NCBI GenBank assembly: GCA_001799615.1
Contig: MGTU01000031.1
Span: forward strand, 1-64,000
Reading direction: 5' to 3'
Length of the DNA: 64,000 bases
Source: Elusimicrobia bacterium GWA2_61_42
GTDB lineage: Bacteria > Elusimicrobiota > Elusimicrobia > Elusimicrobiales > UBA9959
The notes beneath the pieces were generated by a model. That model was not told the origin of the DNA. It searched no databases and was given only the letters and a program-made list of their open reading frames with translations. The position numbers and the translations under genes are program-made. This document shows, piece by piece, positions 42,632-50,277 of the stretch. Every line of letters begins with the position of its first letter. The first letter of the stretch is position 1.

Positions 42632-44064
42632 AAATACTGTTCCAGGAGCCGCTGGTCAGCCGGGACATAACCTACGGCAAGTTCTCCGCCGGGGCGGGCA
42701 ACAACACTTTCCCTTACGGCCTGGCCTGCGTGGCGCGCTACGTGATGGACAGGGGTTTCGAAGTGGAATACCTGGAGCCCAACCTCGAGGGCATGGACCG
42801 GGACGCTTACGCCAAATTCATAACGGACAGGAATTTTTCGGTGATCGGCATCGGCTCCACCACCGTGCAGATCACCAGGACGCTGGAAACCTTCAGCCTG
42901 ATAAAAAAAATAAAGCCGGGCACCGTCACCGTGCTGGGCGGCGTGCATCCCACGCTGATGCCCGAGGAGACCCTGGCCGCCTCGCCCGACGTGGATTACC
43001 TGGTGCTGGGCGAGGGGGAAAAGCCTTTCCACGCCCTGATGTCCTGCCTTAAGGACGGAGACCCCGCCCGGGCGGCCTCCATCCCCGGCCTGGCCTTCAG
43101 GCGGGACGGCAAGACGGTGGTGAACCCGCCGGCGGCGTCCAACACGCTGGAGGCGGCCGAGTTGCCTACCCCGCCGTATGCGCTGTTCCCCATGTCGCGC
43201 TACGTGGCGCAGATCACCTACACCAAGAGGTTCCCGTCCTATTCGGTGGTGGCCTCGCGGGGCTGCCCGTTCAAATGCTCTTTCTGCAACGGCAGCGCCG
43301 TGCTGGGGCCGCGGGTGCGCTACAAGGAGCCGTCGGCGCTGGTGGAGGAGATCATCTCGCTGAAGAACGACTACGGCGCGCGCGGCATTATTTTCCTGGA
43401 CTCCACCTTCACGCTCAACCGGCGCTGGGTGGAGGAATTCTGCCGCAAGTACGTCGAGAAAAAGGCCGGCCTGCCCTGGGCCTGCAACTCCCGGGTGGAC
43501 ACCATCGACGAAAGCATGCTGCGGCTGATGAAAGCGGCGGGCTGCTGGGAGCTGCTCTACGGCATAGAATCGGCCAACCAGAAGTCTTTGGACCTGATAA
43601 ACAAGGGCACCACCGTGGAGCAGAACGCGAAGATGCTGAAGCTCACCATGAGCCTCGGCTTTTACACTTACGCCAGTTATATTCTTTGCCTGCCCGGCGA
43701 GACCGAGGCCGACGCGCTCAACACCGTGCGCTTCGCCCGCGAGCTGGGCACGCCTATCGCCATGTTCTACCTGCCGGTGCCGTACCCGAAAACGCGGCTG
43801 TACGAGGTTTGCAGGGAGCAGGGGATATTGAGGACCGACGCGGCCTGGGAAGATTTCAACGCCTGGGATTTTTCCAACCCGGTCTACGTCAACCCGCTGA
43901 TAGGCAAGGAAGGCATGCAGCGGATCCTGAACCGGGCTTACTCCAGCTATTACACCACGCCCAAGGTTTTGTGGCGGAATTTCAAGGAAGTAGCGCTGCT
44001 GCGCCAGGACCTGAGGAAATTCGTCTACGCGGCGAAAGGCCTGGGCGGCCTGCTGCTGGATTAG
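42628..44064 (+). CDS. B12-binding domain radical SAM protein
   Basis: A 478-residue protein with an N-terminal B12-binding-like domain (VIGIGSTTVQITRTLETFS, LGGVHPTLMPEETLA, DVDYLVLGEGEKPF) and a radical SAM core with the cluster motif C-x3-C-x2-C in SRGCPFKCSFCNG. The substrate is unknown; families of this layout often methylate or rearrange lipids, hopanoids or natural products. It overlaps the glycosyltransferase gene upstream, so surface glycolipid modification is a reasonable guess. Its stop overlaps the stop of the convergent gene by four bases. Confidence 0.88.
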   Translation: MKILFQEPLVSRDITYGKFSAGAGNNTFPYGLACVARYVMDRGFEVEYLEPNLEGMDRDAYAKFITDRNFSVIGIGSTTVQITRTLETFSLIKKIKPGTVTVLGGVHPTLMPEETLAASPDVDYLVLGEGEKPFHALMSCLKDGDPARAASIPGLAFRRDGKTVVNPPAASNTLEAAELPTPPYALFPMSRYVAQITYTKRFPSYSVVASRGCPFKCSFCNGSAVLGPRVRYKEPSALVEEIISLKNDYGARGIIFLDSTFTLNRRWVEEFCRKYVEKKAGLPWACNSRVDTIDESMLRLMKAAGCWELLYGIESANQKSLDLINKGTTVEQNAKMLKLTMSLGFYTYASYILCLPGETEADALNTVRFARELGTPIAMFYLPVPYPKTRLYEVCREQGILRTDAAWEDFNAWDFSNPVYVNPLIGKEGMQRILNRAYSSYYTTPKVLWRNFKEVALLRQDLRKFVYAAKGLGGLLLD

Positions 44065-44918
44065 CGCCCCGAAACCTTTATCTGCAGCAGTATCATCCCT
44101 ATCCCGAAGATCAGCAGCGCCAGGCCGAAGCAGAGCACGGCGGGCGTCAGGTACAGCGCCGCGCCTCCGGCCAGGGAGGCGGCCAGGAAGCCGGCCGACA
44201 GCGCCAGCGGCGCCAGCGCCATGGGCAGCACGATCTTGAGCGGGTTGAAGTGTATGCCTATCTCCAGCAGTATCTGCAGCGCCCTCAGGGTGTCCCTGTA
44301 ATAATTAATTTTAGAATCCCCGCTGCGGTGCCGGTATTCCACCGGCACGAACCGCGCGCTGTAGCCGGCCGCCAGGAACAGCAGCGTGGTGGTGGTGGAG
44401 AAGGAAAAGCCCCGGCACTCGTGGGCCTTGGGCAGCAGGTTATACGCCGATTTGCGGAACACCCGCAGGCCGGAGTTGATGTCCGGGATGGATTCCCCCG
44501 AGATATATTCGGCCAGCCGCCTGAAGGCCACGCGGGCGGGATATTTCAGCAGCCGGCCCCGGTACTGGGCGCCCGTGCGCTGGCCGATCACCATCGCGAA
44601 TTTCTGCGACTCTTCCAGCAGCTTGGGAATATCCTGCGCCGCGTAGGAGCTGTCCGCGTCTATCGTGACGATGACGTCGTGCCTGGCCTCGGCCATGCCG
44701 GTCAGGATGGACTGCCCGTAGCCGCGGTTCACCGCGTGCTCTATCACCCGGGCGCTGGTGCCCCGCGCGGCTTTCAGCGTGGCGTCAGTGGACCCGTCGT
44801 CCACCACCACCACCTCGAAAACGTGCCCGCTCTTCGTCATGACCTCGTTGATCTCCGCGACGACGGCGGCGATGCCCTTCTCTTCGTTGTAGGCAGGGAT
44901 CACTATGGTAGCTTCCAT
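44061..44918 (-). CDS. family 2 glycosyltransferase (DPM1/ArnC-like)
   Basis: A 285-residue inner-membrane glycosyltransferase. GT-A domain: ATIVIPAYNEEKGIAAVV, VVVVDDGSTDATL, NRGYGQSILTGM, DADSSYAAQDIPKL (DxD-like) and HRSGDSKINYYRDTLRAL; two C-terminal transmembrane helices follow (about 225-275). Such enzymes load a sugar onto polyprenyl phosphate, which could be the donor for the GT39 enzyme at 41363. ATG at 44918 has CGGAGA five to six bases upstream. Last gene of the M16 unit. Confidence 0.9.
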   Translation of the reverse strand: MEATIVIPAYNEEKGIAAVVAEINEVMTKSGHVFEVVVVDDGSTDATLKAARGTSARVIEHAVNRGYGQSILTGMAEARHDVIVTIDADSSYAAQDIPKLLEESQKFAMVIGQRTGAQYRGRLLKYPARVAFRRLAEYISGESIPDINSGLRVFRKSAYNLLPKAHECRGFSFSTTTTLLFLAAGYSARFVPVEYRHRSGDSKINYYRDTLRALQILLEIGIHFNPLKIVLPMALAPLALSAGFLAASLAGGAALYLTPAVLCFGLALLIFGIGMILLQIKVSGR

Positions 44919-44935
44919 GATATTCTCCGTGGCGT

Positions 44936-46021
44936 TCAAGCTTTGTAAACGGAATAGCAGCAGCCCAGGCAGCATTTGTCCAGGGTCCGTTTTGAAAGCC
45001 GCGCGCGAAATTTCCTGAATTTTTCCCCGTTCCAGATCTCCTTGAAAGGCGTGTCGGCCGCGTTGCCCATCCTGCAGGCCAGACAGGGAAACACGTCCCC
45101 TTTGGGGGAGACGCAGGCGAAGGACCAGGGGATGCGGCAGGGCTGAAAGTCCGAGGGGGAAAGGGAATCGGCCAGGTGGGCGGAGACGGCGCCCGGCGAG
45201 AGCATGTTGTACGGGTAGAACCGCACTACCGGGCCCGAGGCGGCCGAACTGACGGCCGCCAGCTGCCCGAGCAGCTCCGCCTGCTGTTCCGCGCCGAGGG
45301 CCAGGCAGGTCTTTTCGGGCCCGGAGCGCAAAACTTCCTCGTGGTCGTCGCGGTAAAGGTTGCTGAACTGGAACCGGGAGACCTTCGGCAGGGACAGGCT
45401 CCAGTAGTCCGCGCCCAGTTCTCCGGCCAGGGACTGGATGTCGCGCAGCTGCCCGGCGTTCTCGGGCAGGATCACGGTCTTTATGTCCAGCAAAGGCAGG
45501 CGCGAATTTTTGCGCCGCTTTTCCTCGCGGAGCAGCGCCAGGTTCTCCCTGACGCGTTCAAAAAGGCCGCGCTTGCGGCGGATGGCGTCGTGGGTATCGG
45601 GCAGGCCGTCCAGGGACACGCCGATAAGCGCCAGGCCCCCGGCCACCATGGCCGAGATCTGCTCGCGGGTCATCAGTTCGCCGTTGGTGAGGATATTGCA
45701 GCGGTGGCGCCGCAGCGCGTAGGCGAGGATCTCAGAAAAGTCCGGCCTTACGAAGGGGTCGCCGCCGGTAAGCGTAAGCAGCGACCAGCGGGGCAGGGAA
45801 TCTATCAGGCGCTTCCAGGCGGCGGCGTCCAGTTCCCCGGCCGCGCCGGCGTTCCTGGACTGGTAGCACATGGGGCAATTCAGATTGCAGCGGTGCGTCA
45901 GCTCCAGCTGCACTATGGCCGGCGGCAGCGCCCGCGTACTGCCCGCCAGGGCCGGCAGTAAAGAGTGGGCGCGCAGGAACCTGCTGTGCAGCGCCATGAG
46001 CTTGAGCAGGTTCCTGTTCAT
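44936..46021 (-). CDS. radical SAM/SPASM domain protein
   Basis: A 361-residue protein with the radical SAM cluster motif in ELTHRCNLNCPMCYQ, LTLTGGDPFVRPDF, ILTNGELMT and ISLDGLPDTHD-type strand (VSLDGLPDTHDAIRR). The C-terminal SPASM region has the cysteines of auxiliary clusters (PCRIPWSFACVSPKGDVFPCLACRMGN and DKCCLGCCYSVYK). SPASM proteins mature peptides or modify proteins and small molecules. It starts seven bases after the inactive M16 gene, a context that would suit peptide modification followed by proteolysis, but no precursor gene is visible here. Confidence 0.88.
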   Translation of the reverse strand: MNRNLLKLMALHSRFLRAHSLLPALAGSTRALPPAIVQLELTHRCNLNCPMCYQSRNAGAAGELDAAAWKRLIDSLPRWSLLTLTGGDPFVRPDFSEILAYALRRHRCNILTNGELMTREQISAMVAGGLALIGVSLDGLPDTHDAIRRKRGLFERVRENLALLREEKRRKNSRLPLLDIKTVILPENAGQLRDIQSLAGELGADYWSLSLPKVSRFQFSNLYRDDHEEVLRSGPEKTCLALGAEQQAELLGQLAAVSSAASGPVVRFYPYNMLSPGAVSAHLADSLSPSDFQPCRIPWSFACVSPKGDVFPCLACRMGNAADTPFKEIWNGEKFRKFRARLSKRTLDKCCLGCCYSVYKA

Positions 46022-46028
46022 CTTGCCG

Positions 46029-47444
46029 TCAGTCTTCCTTCAGCTCGGTCACCGGGCCGAACGCCGAAAGCGGCTTGTCGAATTTCTTGGAGTTGCCGAT
46101 GACGAAGATCTGGGCGTTGTCGGGGTCGAACAGCGAACTCGCGGCGGCGAAAGCCGAGTCCTTGGTGACCGCCGCCACATTGGCGACGTAGGTCTCGAGG
46201 TAGTCCGGCTGGTAGCCGAAAATCTCGAACAGGGCCCGCTGGCCGACTATATCGAACGGGGTCTTGAAGGTGAACACGAAAGAGTTGATCTTGGCGTCCT
46301 TGGCTTCCGACAGCTCCTGGTCCGAAAGTTTTTCCGTCGTTACGCGCTTCATCTGCTTGAGGATCTCTTCCAGGGCCTGGGAATAGGTCTCGGGCTTGGT
46401 GCCGCAGTAGGCCATGATGTAGCCGGGCTGCGCGCTGCGCTTCGAAAACCTGGAGTATACCGTGTAGGCCAGGCCCTTCCGGGTCCGGACCGTGTCCACC
46501 AGCCTGGAGGAAAGCCCCGGCGCGCCCAGCACGTCGTTGGTCAGGGCCAGCGGGAACTCTATGGGGTCCAGCCGCTTGAACCCTTTCTGCGTCAGCACGA
46601 TGAAAGTCTGGGGGATATCCTTGTCCACCAGGTAGACTTTCCGGCCCGCGTTCAGCTCAGGCGCTTTTATTTCCGGGAACTTGACCTCGCCTTTCTGCCA
46701 GCTGCCGAACCTGGCGTTAAGTTTCGCCAGGATCTCTTCGTCCGAGCCGTAGTCGCCGCTGACGGCCAGGATGACGTTGTTGGGCCTGTAGTAGGCGGCG
46801 TGGTGGGCCTTCAGGTCGGCTATTGTTATGGCTTCCAGGCCGGCTAGCTCGGTGCGCCTGCCGTAGGGGTGGTCCTTGCCGTAGAAATTACGCAGAGCCT
46901 CCCGTGTGGCCGCCCGGCCGGGGTCGTCGTTCCTGCGCAGTATCATCTCCAGTTCGCCCTTTTTCAGGATCTCGAACTTTTCCTGTTCGAAAGCGGGGTT
47001 CACCAGGATGTCCGCGTAGATATCCAGGACTTTATCCAGGTCTTTCTTCAGCGCGAACATCGAGAAACTCGCGTCCTCGTTGTCTATGGTGTAGCTTATG
47101 GAGGCGCCGAGGTATTCCAGGGTCTTGTCTATCTCGTCGGCCTTGTAGGAGGCGCTGCCGCCGTCCTCGAGCATGCCGGAGGTCAGGGCCGCCAGGCCGA
47201 CCTTGTCGGCCGGGTCGTACACGTTGCCGGTGCGCACCACGGCGTTTATCCGGATCGCGGGCAGCGTGGGGTCCTTCAGCAGGAAGATGGTGAGGCCGTT
47301 GTCCAGCACGCGGCGCTCGCCCTTGGGCGGCGTGAATTCCAGCTTGGGCGCTTTGGGCAGGTGCGGGGGCAGGGCCCAGGCCGAGGTGAGTGTTAGTGCC
47401 ATGATCGCTCCTGAAAGTCCGGTTTTTGAGATTAAATTTTTCAC
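46029..47444 (-). CDS. M16 family protein lacking the zinc motif
   Basis: A 471-residue exported member of the M16B family. The expected HxxEH is absent: the matching stretch reads LAALTSGMLEDGGSASYKADEID. Such subunits pair with an active partner, here the next-upstream gene. I start it at the GTG at 47444, which overlaps the upstream stop (GTGA) and has AAAGGAGA eight bases away; this gives MKNLISKTGLSGAIMALTLTSAWA, a signal peptide. A longer frame upstream lies within the partner gene and is rejected. Confidence 0.88.
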   Translation of the reverse strand: MKNLISKTGLSGAIMALTLTSAWALPPHLPKAPKLEFTPPKGERRVLDNGLTIFLLKDPTLPAIRINAVVRTGNVYDPADKVGLAALTSGMLEDGGSASYKADEIDKTLEYLGASISYTIDNEDASFSMFALKKDLDKVLDIYADILVNPAFEQEKFEILKKGELEMILRRNDDPGRAATREALRNFYGKDHPYGRRTELAGLEAITIADLKAHHAAYYRPNNVILAVSGDYGSDEEILAKLNARFGSWQKGEVKFPEIKAPELNAGRKVYLVDKDIPQTFIVLTQKGFKRLDPIEFPLALTNDVLGAPGLSSRLVDTVRTRKGLAYTVYSRFSKRSAQPGYIMAYCGTKPETYSQALEEILKQMKRVTTEKLSDQELSEAKDAKINSFVFTFKTPFDIVGQRALFEIFGYQPDYLETYVANVAAVTKDSAFAAASSLFDPDNAQIFVIGNSKKFDKPLSAFGPVTELKED

Positions 47445-48985
47445 TTTGCGTCTCCTTTTGCCTGGGCCGCGGCGGGCGGCTGGCGGAGCATGCCGATGGT
47501 GTAGTTGCCGCGCACCAGGTATTTGGCCGCCGCTTTGGATACGTCTTCCGGCTTGACCTTGCGCAGTTCCGCGCCCAGTTTCCAGTCGAACTTCCAATCG
47601 TCGGAGATCTGCTGGGAGAGGGCCAGGTTCTGGGCCAGCTCCAGGCTGGATTCCATGCTCTTGACCATTTCGGCCTCGTGGTTGTTGACTATCTTTTCCA
47701 GCTCCCACGCGGTGGGCGGCTCGGTCTTCAGCTTCTCCAGTTCTTCCCAGATGGCGGTCTCAAGCTCCTCGACGGTGTGCGGGGCTTTGGGCGCGGCCGC
47801 CACCACGAAGAGGGACGGGTACCTGGTGGAGGTGGCGTGGTACGAGCCGGCGTAAAGCGCCAGCTGCTTGCCTTCCACGAGGCTCCGGTAGAAGCGCCCG
47901 GTCTTGCCGTTGGACAGCACCTCGCTGACCATCATCAGCGCGTAAATGTCGGGGCTGTTGTAGCCCGGGTTATGGAAGGCCATCCGGAGGGCGGGTTTGG
48001 CGTTGAAGAAAAGGTTGAAGCGCTTCTCGGACTTCTGGGGGGGCTCCTCGGTGTAGGCCTTGTAGCCAAGGGAGCTGGGCTTCCAGGTGGAAAAATATTT
48101 TTCGGCCAGCCTTATCACCTCGGCCGGCTTCGCGTCGCCCACTATGGCCAGCGTGGCGTTGTTGGGCACGTAAAATTCCCCGTAAAACTTGTCCGCGTCG
48201 GTCCTGGTAAGGGTTTTTATATCGTCCATCCAGCCGCCGATGGGGTTGCGGTAGGGATGGATCATCATGGCCGTCGACATTACCTCGTTCATCAGGGACC
48301 TGTCGGGCTGGGTGGCGTACATGCGCTGCTCTTCCGTTACCACGTCGCGTTCCCTGTAGAATTCCCGCAGCACGGGGTTCTTGAACCTGTCCGACTCCAG
48401 CGCCATCAGGGTTTCCAGCTGGTTGGAAGGCAGGGACACCAGGTAGAAAGTATAATCCTGCGAGGTGGCCGCGTTAAGGCCTGACTGGCCGATGTTCTTG
48501 TAGATCTGGGAAAACTCGTCCTTTACTATGTAGGCGTCCCCTTCTTTTTCCGCGTCGGCAAGCTCCTTCTTCAGCTTTTCGACCAGGGCTTTGTCGGGGG
48601 CGGCTTTCCTCTCCGCGGCTATGAGCGCCTGCGCAGTTTTTTCTATCTTTTCAAGGACCAGCTTCTCTTTTTCGTAGTTATTAGTGTTTATGGTCTTGGT
48701 CCCTTTGAAGGCCACGTGCTCGAAAAGGTGCGCCAGGCCCGTTTTGCCCTGCGGGCTGTCCACGTTGCCCACCCGGAAGGCTATGGAGTAGGAGATGGTG
48801 GGGGCGAAGTGTTTCTCCAGTATCAGGAGTTTCAGCCCGTTCTTAAGGGTGTAGGAGACGACCGGGGGATACTTGGGGTCGGTTTCTATGGCCGCGCCCG
48901 CCGGGAGGTCCTTGCCGGCGGCGTCTTTGGCTATGGCCGGCTGGCAAAACAGCAATAAACAGGGCAGGAAAAGGGAGAGTCTCAT
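47441..48985 (-). CDS. M16 family zinc metallopeptidase, active subunit
   Basis: A 514-residue exported pitrilysin-family peptidase. The zinc motif H-x2-E-H is in GLAHLFEHVAFKGTKT, with the downstream Glu expected about 75 residues on. The insertion between residues 90 and 170 is unusually long and charged compared with short M16B enzymes. Start MRLSLFLPCLLLF at 48985 is supported by GGAGGA and gives a signal peptide. It heads the unit M16 active / M16 inactive / SPASM / GT2, probably forming a periplasmic heterodimer with the next gene. Confidence 0.92.
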   Translation of the reverse strand: MRLSLFLPCLLLFCQPAIAKDAAGKDLPAGAAIETDPKYPPVVSYTLKNGLKLLILEKHFAPTISYSIAFRVGNVDSPQGKTGLAHLFEHVAFKGTKTINTNNYEKEKLVLEKIEKTAQALIAAERKAAPDKALVEKLKKELADAEKEGDAYIVKDEFSQIYKNIGQSGLNAATSQDYTFYLVSLPSNQLETLMALESDRFKNPVLREFYRERDVVTEEQRMYATQPDRSLMNEVMSTAMMIHPYRNPIGGWMDDIKTLTRTDADKFYGEFYVPNNATLAIVGDAKPAEVIRLAEKYFSTWKPSSLGYKAYTEEPPQKSEKRFNLFFNAKPALRMAFHNPGYNSPDIYALMMVSEVLSNGKTGRFYRSLVEGKQLALYAGSYHATSTRYPSLFVVAAAPKAPHTVEELETAIWEELEKLKTEPPTAWELEKIVNNHEAEMVKSMESSLELAQNLALSQQISDDWKFDWKLGAELRKVKPEDVSKAAAKYLVRGNYTIGMLRQPPAAAQAKGDAK

Positions 48986-49020
48986 TATGTCCTCCGGGGA
49001 AAAGGGCTGGGTAGTTAACA

Positions 49021-49152
49021 CCGGAGTATTATACTAAATCGATATCCATATATTGGGCGGGCGGGAGGCCTTGTGGGCAGGCGGCTACAGCGAGCCAAAA
49101 GGCCTATAGGCCGATGGGCCCAAAGCCTCTTACCGCGGCGCGGGCTTTGAGT
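49021..49152 (+). other. non-coding spacer upstream of the leader RNA
   Basis: No gene is seen. A perfect palindrome GGCCTATAGGCC lies at 49101-49112. Minus-strand TATAAT-like sequence near 49028-49035 (AGTATTATACT is itself palindromic) could promote the M16 unit. Confidence 0.35.
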
Positions 49153-49158
49153 TATACT
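49153..49158 (+). promoter_or_regulatory. -10 element for the leader RNA
   Basis: TATACT preceded by GAGT. With a 17-base spacer the -35 is TTACCG, a poor match. Start of transcription is expected near 49165. Confidence 0.45.
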
Positions 49159-49164
49159 ATGAGT

Positions 49165-49270
49165 GCAGCACTTCCTTGTAATTTGGGGGATTGGCCCCGA
49201 AGTACCTACGATCCGACCTCAATCGGATGAATCCAGGGAAAGCAAAAAAAGACTTTGCTTTCTCTTTTTA
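49165..49270 (+). ncRNA. structured leader RNA, candidate riboswitch/attenuator
   Basis: The RNA can form a three-way junction: closing stem P1 UUCCUUG (49172-49178) with CAGGGAA (49234-49240, one G-U), P2 GGGG/CCCC (49185-49198) and P3 AUCCGA/UCGGAU (49211-49228), with a conserved-looking 12-base joiner GAAGUACCUACG. Directly after, GAAAGCAAA/TTTGCTTTC (49238-49262) plus TCTTTTT is an intrinsic terminator. The 3' arm of P1 overlaps the 5' arm of the terminator by three bases, the usual layout of a transcriptional riboswitch. I could not match it to purine, SAM, c-di-GMP, TPP, fluoride or other classes from memory. It might instead be a free small RNA of about 105 bases. Confidence 0.5.
49238..49270 (+). 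terminator. intrinsic terminator in the leader
   Basis: Nine-pair stem GAAAGCAAA/TTTGCTTTC, loop of seven, then TCTTTTT, 44 bases before the first small gene. It would block the downstream operon unless read through, which suggests regulated attenuation. Confidence 0.7.
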
Positions 49271-49313
49271 ATTTAGGGGAAAGCCGCAAACAAGGGTTAA
49301 AAGGGGATCGAAG

Positions 49314-49601
49314 ATGAAAAAAATACTTTTAAACGCGGTCATGGCGCTCTCCGCGGCCGGGCTGCTGGCTTACCTGGTCCTGCCGGTGCTCGCGCCCAAC
49401 GCGTCCGCCAGCGTTCTGCTGGCCTCCTCCAATTCCGATGATACCGAAGATCCTCCCGAAAAGCCCGACCATACCCCGCCCGTTAACACCGGCGGCACGG
49501 AGCCGGTGACCGGCGGCGGCAATGACGGCGCTACCGGCGGCGGCACCTCGGACGTGGTTCCCCCCAAGCCGGACGGCATGAGGATAGCGCTTAACGCCTG
49601 A
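49314..49601 (+). CDS. small secreted Gly/Pro-rich protein, copy 1
   Basis: A 95-residue protein: signal peptide MKKILLNAVMALSAAGLLAY with a probable cleavage after NASA, then a low-complexity mature part with GTEPVTGGG...TGGGTSD and PKPDG. These blocks (signal with S-x2-GLL; GTEP; G-GGGT-x-D; PKP) are shared with the next two genes, so the three are paralogues. Ribosome-binding site AAGGGG. It is the first gene after the structured leader RNA. No known family; a secreted signal peptide precursor or surface protein are the main ideas. Confidence 0.72.
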   Translation: MKKILLNAVMALSAAGLLAYLVLPVLAPNASASVLLASSNSDDTEDPPEKPDHTPPVNTGGTEPVTGGGNDGATGGGTSDVVPPKPDGMRIALNA

Positions 49602-49668
49602 AGGCGGCCCGCAAGCCGTTGTCGCCCCTGGAACAGCGCAAACTTTGAAAAAGCGGGAGCAATTAAAA

Positions 49669-49956
49669 GTGACCGAAAAAAACAAAAGAAAATTCTTAAT
49701 AGCGGTGCTGGCGTTAGCCTCCTCCGGGCTGCTGGCCTGCGCGGTGCCGTCCGTCTCGGCCGGCCTGTTTGCTTCGGCCGATAAGGCCGCGGGCACGGAA
49801 CCCGTCACCGACGCGGATAAGCCTCAGGGCCAGGCCCAGGGCACCGGCGGCGGAACCCAGGACGAACTTATTCCTAAACCCGGCGGGACCACCATTCCGG
49901 CCGAAGAGCCCAAACCGGCCGACGAACCCAAGCCGGCCGGCGCAGGAAAGCGATGA
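49669..49956 (+). CDS. small secreted Gly/Pro-rich protein, copy 2
   Basis: A 95-residue paralogue, same length as copy 1. I choose the GTG at 49669 (MTEKNKRKFLIAVLALASSG) because GGGAG lies about ten bases upstream and this gives a normal signal peptide; a TTG 24 bases earlier is the alternative. SGLLAC may act as a lipobox, or cleavage may occur at VSA. The mature part has GTEPVT, GTGGGTQDE and PKPGG and ends in two lysine-proline repeats (EEPKPADEPKPAG), a tail not found in the other copies. Starts 355 bases after copy 1. Confidence 0.7.
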   Translation: MTEKNKRKFLIAVLALASSGLLACAVPSVSAGLFASADKAAGTEPVTDADKPQGQAQGTGGGTQDELIPKPGGTTIPAEEPKPADEPKPAGAGKR

Positions 49957-50024
49957 TCCGTTCTCGCGGTAAAATTGCGCTAAAGGCGCGAAAATCGTAA
50001 AATAAGGTTTTAAGGGGCAGAAAA

Positions 50025-50264
50025 ATGAAAAAAATATTTTTAGCGGCGTTAATGACGGTTTCCTCGTTCGGGCTGTTGTCCGGCCTGGTCCTGCCGGAGA
50101 CAGCGAACGGCGGGTTCTCCGCCGGAGTGCTGGCGGTGGAAGGTGAGAAACCCGGCGGCGCGAACACGAGCGGCACCGAACCCGGGGAGGGCGGGGGCCA
50201 GGGCCAGGGTACCGGCGGCGGCACCGTGGACGAAGGTCAGCCGAAGCCCTCCGAGCCCAAATAG
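50025..50264 (+). CDS. small secreted Gly/Pro-rich protein, copy 3
   Basis: A 79-residue paralogue: MKKIFLAALMTVSSFGLLSG signal, then GTEPGEGGG, GTGGGTVDE and PKPSEPK. It begins 356 bases after copy 2, so the units repeat with a nearly constant period. Its ATGAAAAAAATA start and TTTTAAGGGGCAG leader resemble those of copy 1 at the DNA level. It ends 13 bases before the peptide-binding protein gene, which ties the triplet to that gene. Confidence 0.7.
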   Translation: MKKIFLAALMTVSSFGLLSGLVLPETANGGFSAGVLAVEGEKPGGANTSGTEPGEGGGQGQGTGGGTVDEGQPKPSEPK

Positions 50265-50277
50265 CGCCTCAAGGCTG

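Noticed and set aside
47445-47708. N-terminal extension of the inactive M16 gene
   Set aside because: It lies inside the partner gene in another frame and is Arg/Gly/Pro-rich; GTG at 47444 gives ribosome-binding site, overlap and signal peptide.
49165-49270. Known c-di-GMP or purine riboswitch
   Set aside because: The GACGCAAAGCC-type core of c-di-GMP-I and the UAUA / UUUCUACC joiners of the purine class are not found.
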